Origin: an uncultured Clostridiaceae bacterium
GTDB taxonomy: Bacteria > Bacillota > Clostridia > TANB77 > CAG-508
DNA length: 43,844 bases
NCBI GenBank assembly: GCA_949902805.1
Contig: CATLDI010000008.1
Location: forward strand, 1-43,844
Reading direction: 5' to 3'
The notes beneath the pieces are model-generated. The model saw only the letters and a list, made by a program, of their open reading frames with translations. It was not told the origin of the DNA and did no database searches. Below are positions 23,716 to 32,511 of this stretch, one piece after another. Both the position numbers and the translations under genes were made by a program. The number at the start of each line of letters is the position of its first letter. Within the stretch, counting starts at the first letter, position 1.

Positions 23716-24606
23716 ATGGATTTGTTTCAAAAATCAGCAGAATTAAAAAGGCTTCAAGAAAAAGAAATAGAATTGCAACAAGAGATTGAAACTGAATTAT
23801 TAGAAAAATTTGTAAATCTTTTATATGAAGTAAAGGAAGTAGAGGCAGATTATAACAGCGATTATTATAGCCCAAGTGACAGAACTATAAAAGTATATTA
23901 TCCAATTTTGAATACTCCAGAAGGATTTGAAAAAGAAAATGAAATATTTTATCGGCAATATTCAAATTGCATAAATCATGAATATACCTTGAAAGATTCG
24001 AAAAAAAGAAAAGTAACAATTTTAGAACATGCAATTATTAAAAGTAGTATTTATGAATCAGAAAAGGCTTATATGAGACTAAAATTCAATGTTCCTAGTG
24101 TGAATATTAAAATTAAAATTACTATATCAGACAAAGTGTACAGATTAGAACGAACAATTAATCATAAACAATTGATTAAACAAATAATAGGAGAAAATGA
24201 TATAGTAGCTTATAGAGGATATTGGGCTAAAGACGTATATAACGAAAATGAAAAGAAATACGATAAATTTCTTAAAGATTTAGGAGAAACTGAGGAAGTG
24301 CCTAAACTAAAAGAATTAGCAAAGGCTAATAGTACTAAAATTCAAATAACAGACTCAATCAGTGCTATAGTAGAAGCAAGAGTGATTGAAACAAAAAGTA
24401 ATATTTGGCTTGAAAATAATATGTATAGTGTTCGGCTTGAAAATATGCCAACATATAGTGTAACTATAAAAATAAAGCCATATTTAAATAAATTTATCGA
24501 ATTAGCAGAGCAACGTTTTGATTATGAAGAACTTAAAAATGTAGATGAACTAAGAAAAGGAAAAACTCTTGACGAAATAATTGAGCTATTAGAATCATTT
24601 CAATAA
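23716..24606 (+). CDS. Uncharacterised 296-residue protein
   Basis: Not recognised. An N-terminal coiled-coil helix (about 5-35, LKRLQEKEIELQQEIETELLEK) is followed by a beta-rich region with repeated K-I-K-I-T patterns and a helical C-terminus. No membrane segment or signal peptide, so cytosolic. AAAGGAGG precedes the ATG. Two in-frame CGG codons (23953 FYRQYS and 24433 SVRLEN) are read without a shift; a +1 shift at either gives an early stop. This makes it the strongest counter-example to universal CGG frameshifting. Confidence 0.75.
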   Translation: MDLFQKSAELKRLQEKEIELQQEIETELLEKFVNLLYEVKEVEADYNSDYYSPSDRTIKVYYPILNTPEGFEKENEIFYRQYSNCINHEYTLKDSKKRKVTILEHAIIKSSIYESEKAYMRLKFNVPSVNIKIKITISDKVYRLERTINHKQLIKQIIGENDIVAYRGYWAKDVYNENEKKYDKFLKDLGETEEVPKLKELAKANSTKIQITDSISAIVEARVIETKSNIWLENNMYSVRLENMPTYSVTIKIKPYLNKFIELAEQRFDYEELKNVDELRKGKTLDEIIELLESFQ

Positions 24607-24611
24607 AAATA

Positions 24612-24651
24612 GAAAAAACCACGGAAAATTAATATTTTCCGTGGTTTTTTC
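24612..24651. terminator. Bidirectional terminator
   Basis: An 18-bp perfect stem, GAAAAAACCACGGAAAAT with its complement, and a 4-nt loop between converging genes; it touches the tetR stop. Confidence 0.85.
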
Positions 24652-25238
24652 TATTTATTAATATTATTTTTTATAAAACCTCTAATAGTATCATACAAAT
24701 AAGGCTTAAATTCTTCAATACTTACAGGTTTCTTATACAAAATAGAATGATAGCAAGTAGAACTCACAAGCTCAACAATCATAAACAAAGTTATTTCAGG
24801 GTCTTTTAAACCATACTCTTCAGCATTTTTTAAAAACAACCTATAAAAACCATTTTCATTATTTTCACTATCTTCACAAAGTTTATGAACAGTTTGGTTA
24901 TATATTCCCCAAGACAAATTTTTGGAAATAAACTTGAGTAAAGTAGGAGTTTTATTAAGTTCATCTATTATATAATTTATAACAAAAATAACTTGATCAG
25001 GAAAGTTTTCAATATAATTTTTATTAAGCTTTTCAACAGCGTCAGTAAACAATTTAGTTGCCTTCCTAGAAATAAGAATATCTCGTATTTCATATTTATC
25101 TTTAAAATATATATAAAAAGTACCTTTAGCAACATTAGCATTATCAACAATTTCTTGAATTGATGTATCAGTTATGCCTTTTTCAGTAAATAATTTAAAA
25201 GCAGTATCTAATAATCTATTTTCCTTATCTTTTTCCAT
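24651..25238 (-). CDS. TetR-family transcriptional repressor
   Basis: 195 residues. The N-terminal helix-turn-helix (about 24-46, TSIQEIVDNANVAKGTFYIYF) is typical TetR, and the helical ligand-binding domain fills the rest. It is divergent from the MMPL exporter operon. Three related 13-bp sites TGACYAAYNGTCA lie in the shared upstream region, on both the tetR and exporter promoters. It likely represses both and is relieved by an exported lipid, drug or cationic compound. Confidence 0.9.
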   Translation of the reverse strand: MEKDKENRLLDTAFKLFTEKGITDTSIQEIVDNANVAKGTFYIYFKDKYEIRDILISRKATKLFTDAVEKLNKNYIENFPDQVIFVINYIIDELNKTPTLLKFISKNLSWGIYNQTVHKLCEDSENNENGFYRLFLKNAEEYGLKDPEITLFMIVELVSSTCYHSILYKKPVSIEEFKPYLYDTIRGFIKNNINK

Positions 25239-25260
25239 ATCTCATTTTCCCCCTACCCAC

Positions 25261-25289
25261 ATTATGACATATTTTGTACGATTGGTCAA
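25261..25289 (-). promoter_or_regulatory. tetR promoter with operator-like site
   Basis: Minus strand TTGACC (25284-25289), 17 nt, CATAAT (25261-25266). The site TGACCAATCGTAC (25276-25288) overlaps the -35 box and matches the exporter operators in its left half. Confidence 0.65.
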
Positions 25290-25309
25290 TATATTTATTA
25301 AAGAAGTTT

Positions 25310-25560
25310 TGATGTGTTAAATAAGCCGTCAGAAAGTTTGAAATATAAATGATTTTTAGATGTTAACGGTTCATTAAAAAATTTAAGAACTTCTATACTC
25401 AATTTTCGGCACCCTTTCTGTGCTCGTTCCTTTAAAATAAAGGAACGCCACGAACATTTTCCAAAAATTTCGCAAAGAATTTCTAAAATTATTTTAATTC
25501 ACACATTAACATCTAAAAATCATTTATATTTCAAACTTTCTGACTACTCTACTGTTATAA
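25310..25560. repeat. Long inverted-repeat element with 39-bp perfect arms (copy 1)
   Basis: The arms 25328-25366 and 25506-25544 are exact reverse complements. They are flanked by GTGTTAAATAAGCC on the left and ACTACTCTACTGTTATAATT on the right. The 139-nt interior carries a nested perfect hairpin CGTTCCTTTA/TAAAGGAACG. It sits between the divergent tetR and exporter promoters. A second element with the same end sequences but different arms is at 36136-36290. Confidence 0.8.
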
Positions 25561-25657
25561 TTTACAGCCTTTATTACTTACTAGGAGCGAATTTTAATAG
25601 AGGTACTGTGAAGTGTAATACTCTAATATTAAAAATGTAAAAAATTCTATAAAAATA

Positions 25658-25686
25658 TTGACTAACGGTCATAAAAGTAGTACAAT
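25658..25686 (+). promoter_or_regulatory. Exporter promoter overlapping a TetR operator
   Basis: TTGACT (25658-25663), 17 nt, TACAAT (25681-25686). Operator-like TGACTAACGGTCA (25659-25671) covers the -35 box, and TGACCAATAGTCA (25698-25710) lies just downstream of the start site. Both are TGAC-N5-GTCA palindromes. Confidence 0.75.
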
Positions 25687-25731
25687 AAAACCTAAAGTGA
25701 CCAATAGTCATAAAACGAAAGGAGAATAAAT

Positions 25732-27792
25732 ATGCATAAATTTGGAGAATTTGTATGTAAATACAAAAAAGCAATTCTAATAATTGCACTATTATTATTA
25801 ATTCCAGGAGTAATAGGAATGAAAGCAACAAGAATAAACTACGACATATTAGTATATCTTCCAAGTGACATAGAAACAATAAAAGGCGAAAAAATACTAT
25901 CAGAAGATTTTAGTATGGGAGCATTTTCTATTATTATAGTGGATGATATGAGCACAAAAGATATTATAAAACTAGAAAATAAAATAAAAGAGATAGAAAG
26001 CGTACAAAAAGTAGCAAGTATAGCAGATGTCATAGGAACAAGCATTCCAAAGGAAATTCTGCCAGATGAAATAAAAGATAAAGTATATAAAGAAAATTCT
26101 ACTATAATGCTAGTTACATTTAAAGGAGGGATATCAGAAGACAGTACAGTAAAAGCAGTAGAAGAATTAAGAGATATAACAGACCAAAGGTGCAAAATAA
26201 GTGGAATGACATCTACAGTAATAGACACTAGAGATTTATCAGACTCAGAAGTAGCAATATATGTAATAATAGCAGTATTACTTTGTCTTTTAGTATTGGA
26301 AATAGCACTAGATTCATATGCAGTACCAGTTATAATATTACTAAACATAGGAATAGCAATTTTATATAATATGGGAACAAATATAATGCTTGGAGAAATT
26401 TCATACATAACAAAAGCAATAAGTGCAGTTTTACAACTAGGAGTAACAATGGACTTTGCAATATTCCTATATCATAGCTATATGCAAGAAAAAGAAGAGT
26501 GCCAAAATAAAGAACAAGCAATGGCAAATGCGATAACAAAAACACTAGTATCAGTAATAGGAAGTTCACTTACAACAATAGCAGGATTTTTAGCATTATG
26601 TAGTATGAACTTAACACTAGGAAGAGATATTGGCTTAGTAATGGCAAAAGGAGTATTTTTAGGAGTAATAAGTGTAGTTACAGTATTACCGGCAATGATA
26701 CTTGAGTTAGATAATTTAATACAAAAAACAAAACATAAGGAAATATTGCCTAAATTTACGAAAGTAAAAGAACTAATAATAAAACACTACAAATTAATAG
26801 CAATAATATTCATTATAATGTTACCAATAGCATTTTATGGTTATAAAAATACTAAAGTTTACTACAACTTAGATAAATCATTACCAAAAACTTTAGAAAG
26901 TGTAACAGCGAATAATGAATTAAAAGAAAAATTTGGAATGGTATCAACTGAGTTACTATTAGTAGACAAAAACTTACCAAATTCTAAAGTAGAAGAAATG
27001 ATAAACAAAATAGAAGAGTTAGATGGAATAGAATGGACTTTAAGTTCTTCAAAAATACAAAGCTTAGGAATACCAAAAGAAACAATACCAGAAGAAATAA
27101 AAGAAATATTTGAAAGTGAAAAACATCAAATTATTATAATAAATTCAAGTTATGAAATGGCAACAGATGAACTAAACAGCCAAGTAGAAAGCATAGATAA
27201 TATAATAAAACAATATGATGAAAACGCAATGCTAGCAGGAGAAGGCCCACTAATGAAAGACTTAGTGCAAATAGCAGACCACGACTTTAACAGTGTAAAT
27301 ATTGTTTCAATAGCAATAATATTTATACTTATGATAGTTGTTCTAAAATCAATATCATTACCAGTAATACTAATTGCAGTAATAGAATTCGCAATATTCA
27401 TAAACATGGGAATTCCATACTACACAAACACAGTCCTACCATTTGTAGCCTCAATAGTAATAGGCACAATACAACTAGGAGCAACAATAGACTATGCAAT
27501 ACTAATAACAACAAAATATATAGGAGAAAGAAAAGAAGGAAAAGAGAAAAAACAAGCAGTATCAGAAGCACTAGGAACCTCTATAAGCTCAATAGTAGTA
27601 AGCGGACTATGCTTCTTTGGAGCAACCTTCGGAGTAGGAGCATACTCAAAAATAGAAATGATAGGTTCCCTATGTACCCTAATGTCAAGAGGAGCAATAA
27701 TAAGTATGATAACAGTAATATGTGCATTACCAGCATTTTTGATAATATTTGATAAGTTGATATGTAAAACAACGATGAAGATGGAAAAATAG
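25732..27792 (+). CDS. MMPL/RND-type membrane exporter
   Basis: 686 residues with the duplicated six-helix RND layout: a first helix (13-32), an extracytoplasmic domain (about 40-170), helices 2-6 (about 175-330), helix 7 (about 355-375), a second extracytoplasmic domain, then helices 8-12. Conserved membrane motifs LQLGVTMDFAIFLYHSY and IQLGATIDYAILITTKY are the proton-relay Asp-containing segments of MMPL proteins. It would export lipids or hydrophobic compounds using the proton gradient. It starts the TetR-controlled operon, with the heptad-repeat partner downstream. No in-frame CGG. Confidence 0.92.
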   Translation: MHKFGEFVCKYKKAILIIALLLLIPGVIGMKATRINYDILVYLPSDIETIKGEKILSEDFSMGAFSIIIVDDMSTKDIIKLENKIKEIESVQKVASIADVIGTSIPKEILPDEIKDKVYKENSTIMLVTFKGGISEDSTVKAVEELRDITDQRCKISGMTSTVIDTRDLSDSEVAIYVIIAVLLCLLVLEIALDSYAVPVIILLNIGIAILYNMGTNIMLGEISYITKAISAVLQLGVTMDFAIFLYHSYMQEKEECQNKEQAMANAITKTLVSVIGSSLTTIAGFLALCSMNLTLGRDIGLVMAKGVFLGVISVVTVLPAMILELDNLIQKTKHKEILPKFTKVKELIIKHYKLIAIIFIIMLPIAFYGYKNTKVYYNLDKSLPKTLESVTANNELKEKFGMVSTELLLVDKNLPNSKVEEMINKIEELDGIEWTLSSSKIQSLGIPKETIPEEIKEIFESEKHQIIIINSSYEMATDELNSQVESIDNIIKQYDENAMLAGEGPLMKDLVQIADHDFNSVNIVSIAIIFILMIVVLKSISLPVILIAVIEFAIFINMGIPYYTNTVLPFVASIVIGTIQLGATIDYAILITTKYIGERKEGKEKKQAVSEALGTSISSIVVSGLCFFGATFGVGAYSKIEMIGSLCTLMSRGAIISMITVICALPAFLIIFDKLICKTTMKMEK

Positions 27793-28090
27793 AAGACGGA
27801 AGACGGAAGTCAGAAGTCAGAGGACGGAAGTCGGAAATCGGAGGACGGAAGTCAGAAGTCGGAGGACGGAAGTCGGAAGTCGGAGGACGGAAGTCGGAAG
27901 TCAGAAGATAGATGTCAGAAATTAGGAATCAAAATGTAGGGGCAGGCCTTGTGTCTGCCCAATAAGAAGATAACGAATAACAAAAAAATAAAACAAAAAT
28001 GTAGGGGGCACACTTTGGACGATCTACCCTTCGAAGAGACTACCCTAAAATCTGACATCCGACATCCGACATCTGACATCTGACCTCCAA
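27793..28090. repeat. Composite heptanucleotide/TGTAGGGGC repeat region
   Basis: Left tract 27793-27925: imperfect heptamers GGAAGTC/GGAGGAC organised as a 21-nt unit repeated about five times. Middle: two TGTAGGGGC palindromes (about 27931-27962 with GGGCAGGCC..GTCTGCCC, and about 28000-28045 ending TTCGAAGAGACTACCC). Right tract 28050-28087: heptamers TCTGACA/TCCGACA, the reverse complement of the left type. The two tracts form an inverted repeat around the palindromes, lying inside the exporter operon. Confidence 0.8.
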
Positions 28091-28108
28091 AAAGAAAGGA
28101 TGATAAAT

Positions 28109-30049
28109 ATGAATAATAAAAAAATAACAAAACTAACCAGTACACTACTACTAAGCACAATGCTAGCATACACCACACCTATACTAGCATTCACAAAAGA
28201 AGAAACAGTATATTCAAAAATAAATACAAAAGGCGAAAATTACAAAACAATAGTAAGCACTCATTTAATAAACGATAATGAGGAACAAATATTAAATGAT
28301 TTAACAGATTTAATAAACCTTGAAAACACAAATGGAGATGAAGAGTTCAAAATAGATGGAGAAAATTTAATTTGGAATGCAAATGGTTCAGATATCTATT
28401 ACCAAGGTGAAAGCCAAAAAGAATTACCAATAGAATGCAAAATAAAATATGAATTAAATGGAGAAGAAGTATCAGCTGATGAAATAGCTGGAAAAAGTGG
28501 AAATGTAAAAATAACAATAGAATATAAAAATAACGATGAACACCAAGTTACAATAAATGGAAGAAAGCAAACAATGTATACACCATTTACAGCAATATGT
28601 ATGAGCTATTTTGACAATTCACAAAATAAAAACATAGAAGCAAAAAATGCAAAAGTTATAAATGATGGAACAAAAACAATTATAGCTGGAATTGCTATGC
28701 CAGGAATGAACGAGAGTTTAAATATTTCTAACACAAAAATAGAAATACCAAGCAAAGTAGAAATAATAATGGAAACTTCAAAATTTGAGCAAAATAATAT
28801 AATAACATTTGTAACGCCAAAAATATTAGATGAAAATATATCATTTAGCAAATTAAATGAATTATATAAAAAAGTAGATGAAATAAAAAATGTTAGTAAA
28901 CAAATAGAAGATGGAGCGAATGCTTTAAAAGAAGGTACAACTGAGTTTAGTGAAAAATCACAAGAATTCAATAATGGAATGAAAGCATTGGAAGCAGGAA
29001 CAGATAAAGCGAGTAACAGCTATAAAGAAATAAATAGCGGAATAAATCAAGTAACAGCAGGCACAAAAGAATTAAACACAGGAGCTACAGAACTAAGCAA
29101 TGGTTTAACAGCATTAGGAGAAGGATTATCAAGCATGCCAGGAAATATAAATAAACTATACAATGGAAGTAGTGCAGTATTAGCAGGTTTAAATGATAAC
29201 AAAGAAACAAAAACTCCAGGGCTTGTAACAGGTGTAAATGCATTAGCAGGAAGCTTAAATGAAACAATTTCAAACTTAGAAACTAGCTTAAATACAATGA
29301 AAGCAAGTTGTGAAGAAGGAATAACAAAGCTAACACAAACAAACATGGCTCTAAATTCAGTAATTGCAACATTAAATTCTGAAACACAAAGTGCTCAAAT
29401 TGCAACATTAAAGCAAATAGTAAAAGGAAATGAAGAGGCAATAAAAGAGTATAATACAAAAATACAATATATAGATGTTCAGTTAAAAGAACTAAATACT
29501 AAAAAAACAGAAGGTAAAAAAGACATTCAAAAAATAACATCAGGAATGGCAGAAGTTCAAACTGGAGTAAGTCAAATAACAAGTGGATTAAGTATATTAA
29601 ATGATGCATCAAGTGTATTACCAGAAAACGTAAACAAATTAGTACAAGGTTCAAAGAAATTAGCTACTGGAACAGAAAACTTAAATAAAGGAACAACAGC
29701 ACTAAGTGCAGGTTCAAAACAAATGGAGCAAGGTTTAAATACTCTAAAAGAATCAACTACAATACTTACAAATGGCTCAAATGCATTAACAGAAGGTGCA
29801 GCGACAATAAATATAGGAAGCATAGAGCTAGCACAAGGAATAACAACATTTAACCAAGAAGCAATAAACAAAATATGCGAATTTGTAAATTCCGACATAA
29901 AAGACATAGCACTAAGAGCAGAAAAATTGCAAGAATTATCAGAAGAATATAAAAACTTTAGTAAAGCAAATGAAAATACAGCAAAAGAAGTTAAATTTAT
30001 ATTGATATCTGATAGTGTGAAGGAAAAAGAAGAAAATGAAAATGAATAG
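28109..30049 (+). CDS. Secreted/membrane protein with X-X-X-Leu-X-X-Gly heptad repeats
   Basis: 646 residues. An N-terminal signal-like helix (KLTSTLLLSTMLAYTTPILAF, about 6-26) is followed by a beta-rich domain (to about 240). A long helical region then contains many L-x-x-G heptads (for example AGTKELNTGATELSNGLTAL and LPENVNKLVQGSKKLATGTENL) forming coiled coils at about 265-360 and 475-600. Such proteins accompany MMPL exporters in Bacillota and probably span the wall as a periplasm-like adaptor. The start at 28109 has GAAAGGA 8 nt upstream. It follows the exporter after a repeat-filled 316-nt gap. No C-terminal membrane helix is seen. Confidence 0.8.
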   Translation: MNNKKITKLTSTLLLSTMLAYTTPILAFTKEETVYSKINTKGENYKTIVSTHLINDNEEQILNDLTDLINLENTNGDEEFKIDGENLIWNANGSDIYYQGESQKELPIECKIKYELNGEEVSADEIAGKSGNVKITIEYKNNDEHQVTINGRKQTMYTPFTAICMSYFDNSQNKNIEAKNAKVINDGTKTIIAGIAMPGMNESLNISNTKIEIPSKVEIIMETSKFEQNNIITFVTPKILDENISFSKLNELYKKVDEIKNVSKQIEDGANALKEGTTEFSEKSQEFNNGMKALEAGTDKASNSYKEINSGINQVTAGTKELNTGATELSNGLTALGEGLSSMPGNINKLYNGSSAVLAGLNDNKETKTPGLVTGVNALAGSLNETISNLETSLNTMKASCEEGITKLTQTNMALNSVIATLNSETQSAQIATLKQIVKGNEEAIKEYNTKIQYIDVQLKELNTKKTEGKKDIQKITSGMAEVQTGVSQITSGLSILNDASSVLPENVNKLVQGSKKLATGTENLNKGTTALSAGSKQMEQGLNTLKESTTILTNGSNALTEGAATINIGSIELAQGITTFNQEAINKICEFVNSDIKDIALRAEKLQELSEEYKNFSKANENTAKEVKFILISDSVKEKEENENE

Positions 30050-30088
30050 AAAAAGAAGAAGAACTCATGAGAGCTCTTCTTCTTTTAT
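30050..30088. terminator. Bidirectional terminator
   Basis: AAAAGAAGAAGAACTC and GAGCTCTTCTTCTTTT form the stem around ATGA between converging genes. Confidence 0.75.
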
Positions 30089-30448
30089 ACCTAATTTCTT
30101 TAATTCTCTAACCAGTTTATTACATTTCTTACCAATGAATGCATTACGACCATCTGAAATAATAATAAATGGATGCTTGACTTGATACGTAGTAGAACTT
30201 ATTGAAAAAGTATTAGTTCTTTTTTTATCAATTTTAATTGAAAAGTAACCACTATTTACTTCATTGGTATAGATGATATACTTATCTTGATACATAAGAA
30301 AAGTAATTATCAAAAAGCAAACTCCTAAAAATACAAATACTGATAATGCTTCAACAAAAGCAAAATAAAAAAATATTATGGAGCTAATAAATGTAACGAT
30401 ACAAGAAAGTAGATCGGTTCTTACTACAATAGGTTTATTCCGTTCCAT
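30065..30448 (-). CDS. Small membrane protein with PH-like C-terminus
   Basis: 127 residues: two adjacent hydrophobic helices (about 12-30 and 33-52), then a beta-rich cytosolic domain (about 55-110) of YcxB/bacterial PH-like character. The function of such proteins is unknown. AGGGAGG precedes the ATG. The third codon is CGG (30442-30440, MERNKP) and is read as sense; shifting there would stop after five more codons. Confidence 0.65.
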   Translation of the reverse strand: MERNKPIVVRTDLLSCIVTFISSIIFFYFAFVEALSVFVFLGVCFLIITFLMYQDKYIIYTNEVNSGYFSIKIDKKRTNTFSISSTTYQVKHPFIIISDGRNAFIGKKCNKLVRELKKLGIKEEELS

Positions 30449-30776
30449 AGAGTTCCTCCCTTTATTAAAATAGAAAAAACATTTAAATAAATATCAAAAA
30501 TAGTATATCACATCTACATAATATTTGCAAGGGCATAAGCTATAGTAAAAAGTGGCTTGGTATATATCCTATCAAAATTATAAGATTTGAATAAATAATA
30601 ATTTAGTATTAGAAAAATATAAGTATAAATATTAGCAAAATGCTATGAACTATTGCTAATTTGTGATATATTATCAATAGTTTACAAAACACATGAAACT
30701 ATTACAAAAAGATTTTATAGAAGAAATAGCATAGAATATTAATGGTACAATAATAAAAGTAGATGGAGGAATGTAA
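30449..30776. other. Intergenic region between divergent genes
   Basis: 328 bp of very AT-rich DNA separating the minus-strand PH-like gene and pnuC. A weak TACAAT with poor -35 lies about 35 nt before pnuC. I see no convincing riboswitch, hairpin or small gene. Confidence 0.5.
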
Positions 30777-31460
30777 ATGGTAAAAGAATATTTTAAGTCA
30801 TGGAATAAATTTGAAAAGATGTTAGTATTACTAGGAACAATAGGAGTTATTGTATTTGGATGTATTTTTAAAAGTGCAATATTAACTATGATTTGTTCAA
30901 TTTTAAGTATTGTAACTGCTATGCTACAAGCAAAAGGAAAAGTAGAAAGTCAATTTATTAGTATATTAGTATGTTTACTATACTCATATATTTCATATAT
31001 TAATAGATATTATGGAGAAGTAATATTTTATATGATTATTATGCTACCAATGTCCATAGGAGGAATTATTTCATGGTTAACACATAAAAATAATAAAACT
31101 GATTCGGTAGAAGTTAATGAAATAAAATTAAAAGAATGGATATTGATATGTATTGTGAGTGTACTAGCATTTATTGGATTATATTATATATTAAAAATTT
31201 TTAATACAAACGAATTAATAGTATCAACCTTTTCTATGATAGCAAGCTCTTTAGCAATATATCTATTAGTAAGAAGGAGTAAATATTGTTTTATATTTTA
31301 TTTAATAAATGACATCATATTAATTATATTATGGGGGTTACCATTAATTTCAGGAAATCTATTATTTGTTCCTATGGTAATTGAACCATTTATACTACTT
31401 ATTAGTGATAGTTATGGTACATTTAATTGGAACAAAATGGAGAAAAAACAAGAAGGATAG
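30777..31460 (+). CDS. pnuC: PnuC-family vitamin (nicotinamide riboside-type) transporter
   Basis: 227 residues, about seven membrane helices. PnuC proteins import nicotinamide riboside by facilitated diffusion with metabolic trapping. Visible family features are the aromatic/polar segment SYINRYYGEVIFYMIIMLP and the later LINDIILIILWGLPLI, placed as in PnuC. GATGGAGG precedes the ATG. No kinase partner (NadR) lies nearby, and the substrate could be another vitamin (thiamine- and riboflavin-type relatives exist). A terminator overlaps the stop codon. Confidence 0.82.
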   Translation: MVKEYFKSWNKFEKMLVLLGTIGVIVFGCIFKSAILTMICSILSIVTAMLQAKGKVESQFISILVCLLYSYISYINRYYGEVIFYMIIMLPMSIGGIISWLTHKNNKTDSVEVNEIKLKEWILICIVSVLAFIGLYYILKIFNTNELIVSTFSMIASSLAIYLLVRRSKYCFIFYLINDIILIILWGLPLISGNLLFVPMVIEPFILLISDSYGTFNWNKMEKKQEG

Positions 31461-31490
31461 AGGTACAGATGTACTTCTATTTTTTATATG
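31459..31490 (+). terminator. Terminator of pnuC
   Basis: AGAGGTAC-AGAT-GTACTTCT followed by ATTTTTTAT; it starts within the stop codon. Confidence 0.75.
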
Positions 31491-31499
31491 AAAAAGTAC

Positions 31500-31528
31500 T
31501 TGACATATAAACAAATGTTTAGTAAAAT
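31500..31528 (+). promoter_or_regulatory. SOS-regulated promoter of dinD-like gene with LexA box
   Basis: TTGACA (31500-31505), 17 nt, TAAAAT (31523-31528). The spacer holds AAACAAATGTTT (31509-31520), a near-perfect palindrome matching the Bacillota LexA pattern RAAC-N4-GTTY, placed to block polymerase. Confidence 0.75.
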
Positions 31529-31557
31529 GATCGAAATATAAAAAGGAGATGGTCATA

Positions 31558-32382
31558 GTGAGCAATTTACAAGCAGAAGAATACAAGAACTTTGAACAAA
31601 TCAAAAGAAAAAGAGAAGATGGTACAGAATATTGGAGTGCTAGAGATTTAAGTGAGGTTTTACAATATAAAAAATGGGAAAATTTTGCTAAGGTTATCAA
31701 TAGAGCAAAATTAGCTTGTAGGAATAGTGGATATGAAATATTAGACCATTTTCCTGAGGTCAGGAAAATGGTTGAAATAGGCAGTAATACTATAAGAGAG
31801 CTACTAGACTATGAACTTTCAAGATATGCTTGCTACCTAATTGTACAAAATGGAGATCCAAGAAAAGAAATAATTGCACTAGGACAAACATATTTTGCAA
31901 TTCAAACAAGAAGACAAGAAGTAGCAGACTATTTCAACGAATTAGATGAAGACAATAAAAGATTAGTAATTCGTGGAAATGTAAAACAATGGAACCAAAT
32001 GCTGTTAGAAGCAGCTCGAAATGCAGGAGTAATAACAAATAAAGAATATGCAGAATTTCAGAATTCAGGCTACGAAGGGCTATATGGAGGATTAACAGCA
32101 GAAGATATACATATAAAAAAGAACTTAAAACCAAAAGAAAAGATACTTGATTTTATGGGAAGTGAAGAGCTAGCAGCAAATTTATTTCGTATAACACAAA
32201 CAGAAGCAAAATTAAAAAGAGAAAATGTAAAAACAAAAGAAGAAGCCAATAAAACGCATTACACAGTAGGAGCGACTGTAAGAAAAGCAATAAAAGATAT
32301 AGGAGGAACGATGCCAGAAGAATTACCAAAGCCAGAGAAGAGTATTAGTGAAATAGAAAGAGAACAAATTATGAAACTTTAG
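31558..32382 (+). CDS. dinD: DinD-like DNA-damage-inducible protein
   Basis: 274 residues. The N-terminus has the BRO/DinD signature (YWSARDLSEVLQYKKWENF, about 26-44), followed by NSGYEILDHFPEVRKMVEIG and YELSRYACYLIVQNGDPRKE, which match DinD. In E. coli DinD inhibits RecA. The start at GTG 31558 is preferred because AAGGAG ends 9 nt upstream; ATG 31549 abuts the site. The LexA box in the promoter independently supports SOS control. Confidence 0.88.
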   Translation: MSNLQAEEYKNFEQIKRKREDGTEYWSARDLSEVLQYKKWENFAKVINRAKLACRNSGYEILDHFPEVRKMVEIGSNTIRELLDYELSRYACYLIVQNGDPRKEIIALGQTYFAIQTRRQEVADYFNELDEDNKRLVIRGNVKQWNQMLLEAARNAGVITNKEYAEFQNSGYEGLYGGLTAEDIHIKKNLKPKEKILDFMGSEELAANLFRITQTEAKLKRENVKTKEEANKTHYTVGATVRKAIKDIGGTMPEELPKPEKSISEIEREQIMKL

Positions 32383-32511
32383 AATTAAAAAGAATACAAG
32401 TTCAATAAAATAGAAATTAAATAAAAAAATATACACTAGTTAAATAAAAAAAGAACGATAAAATTAAGATAAAAATATATATAACTCAATATAAAAGGAG
32501 TGTGATAATAA

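Noticed and set aside
27793-27925. CRISPR-like array
   Set aside because: Units are 7 and 21 nt, contiguous and without unique spacers, and no cas genes are present.
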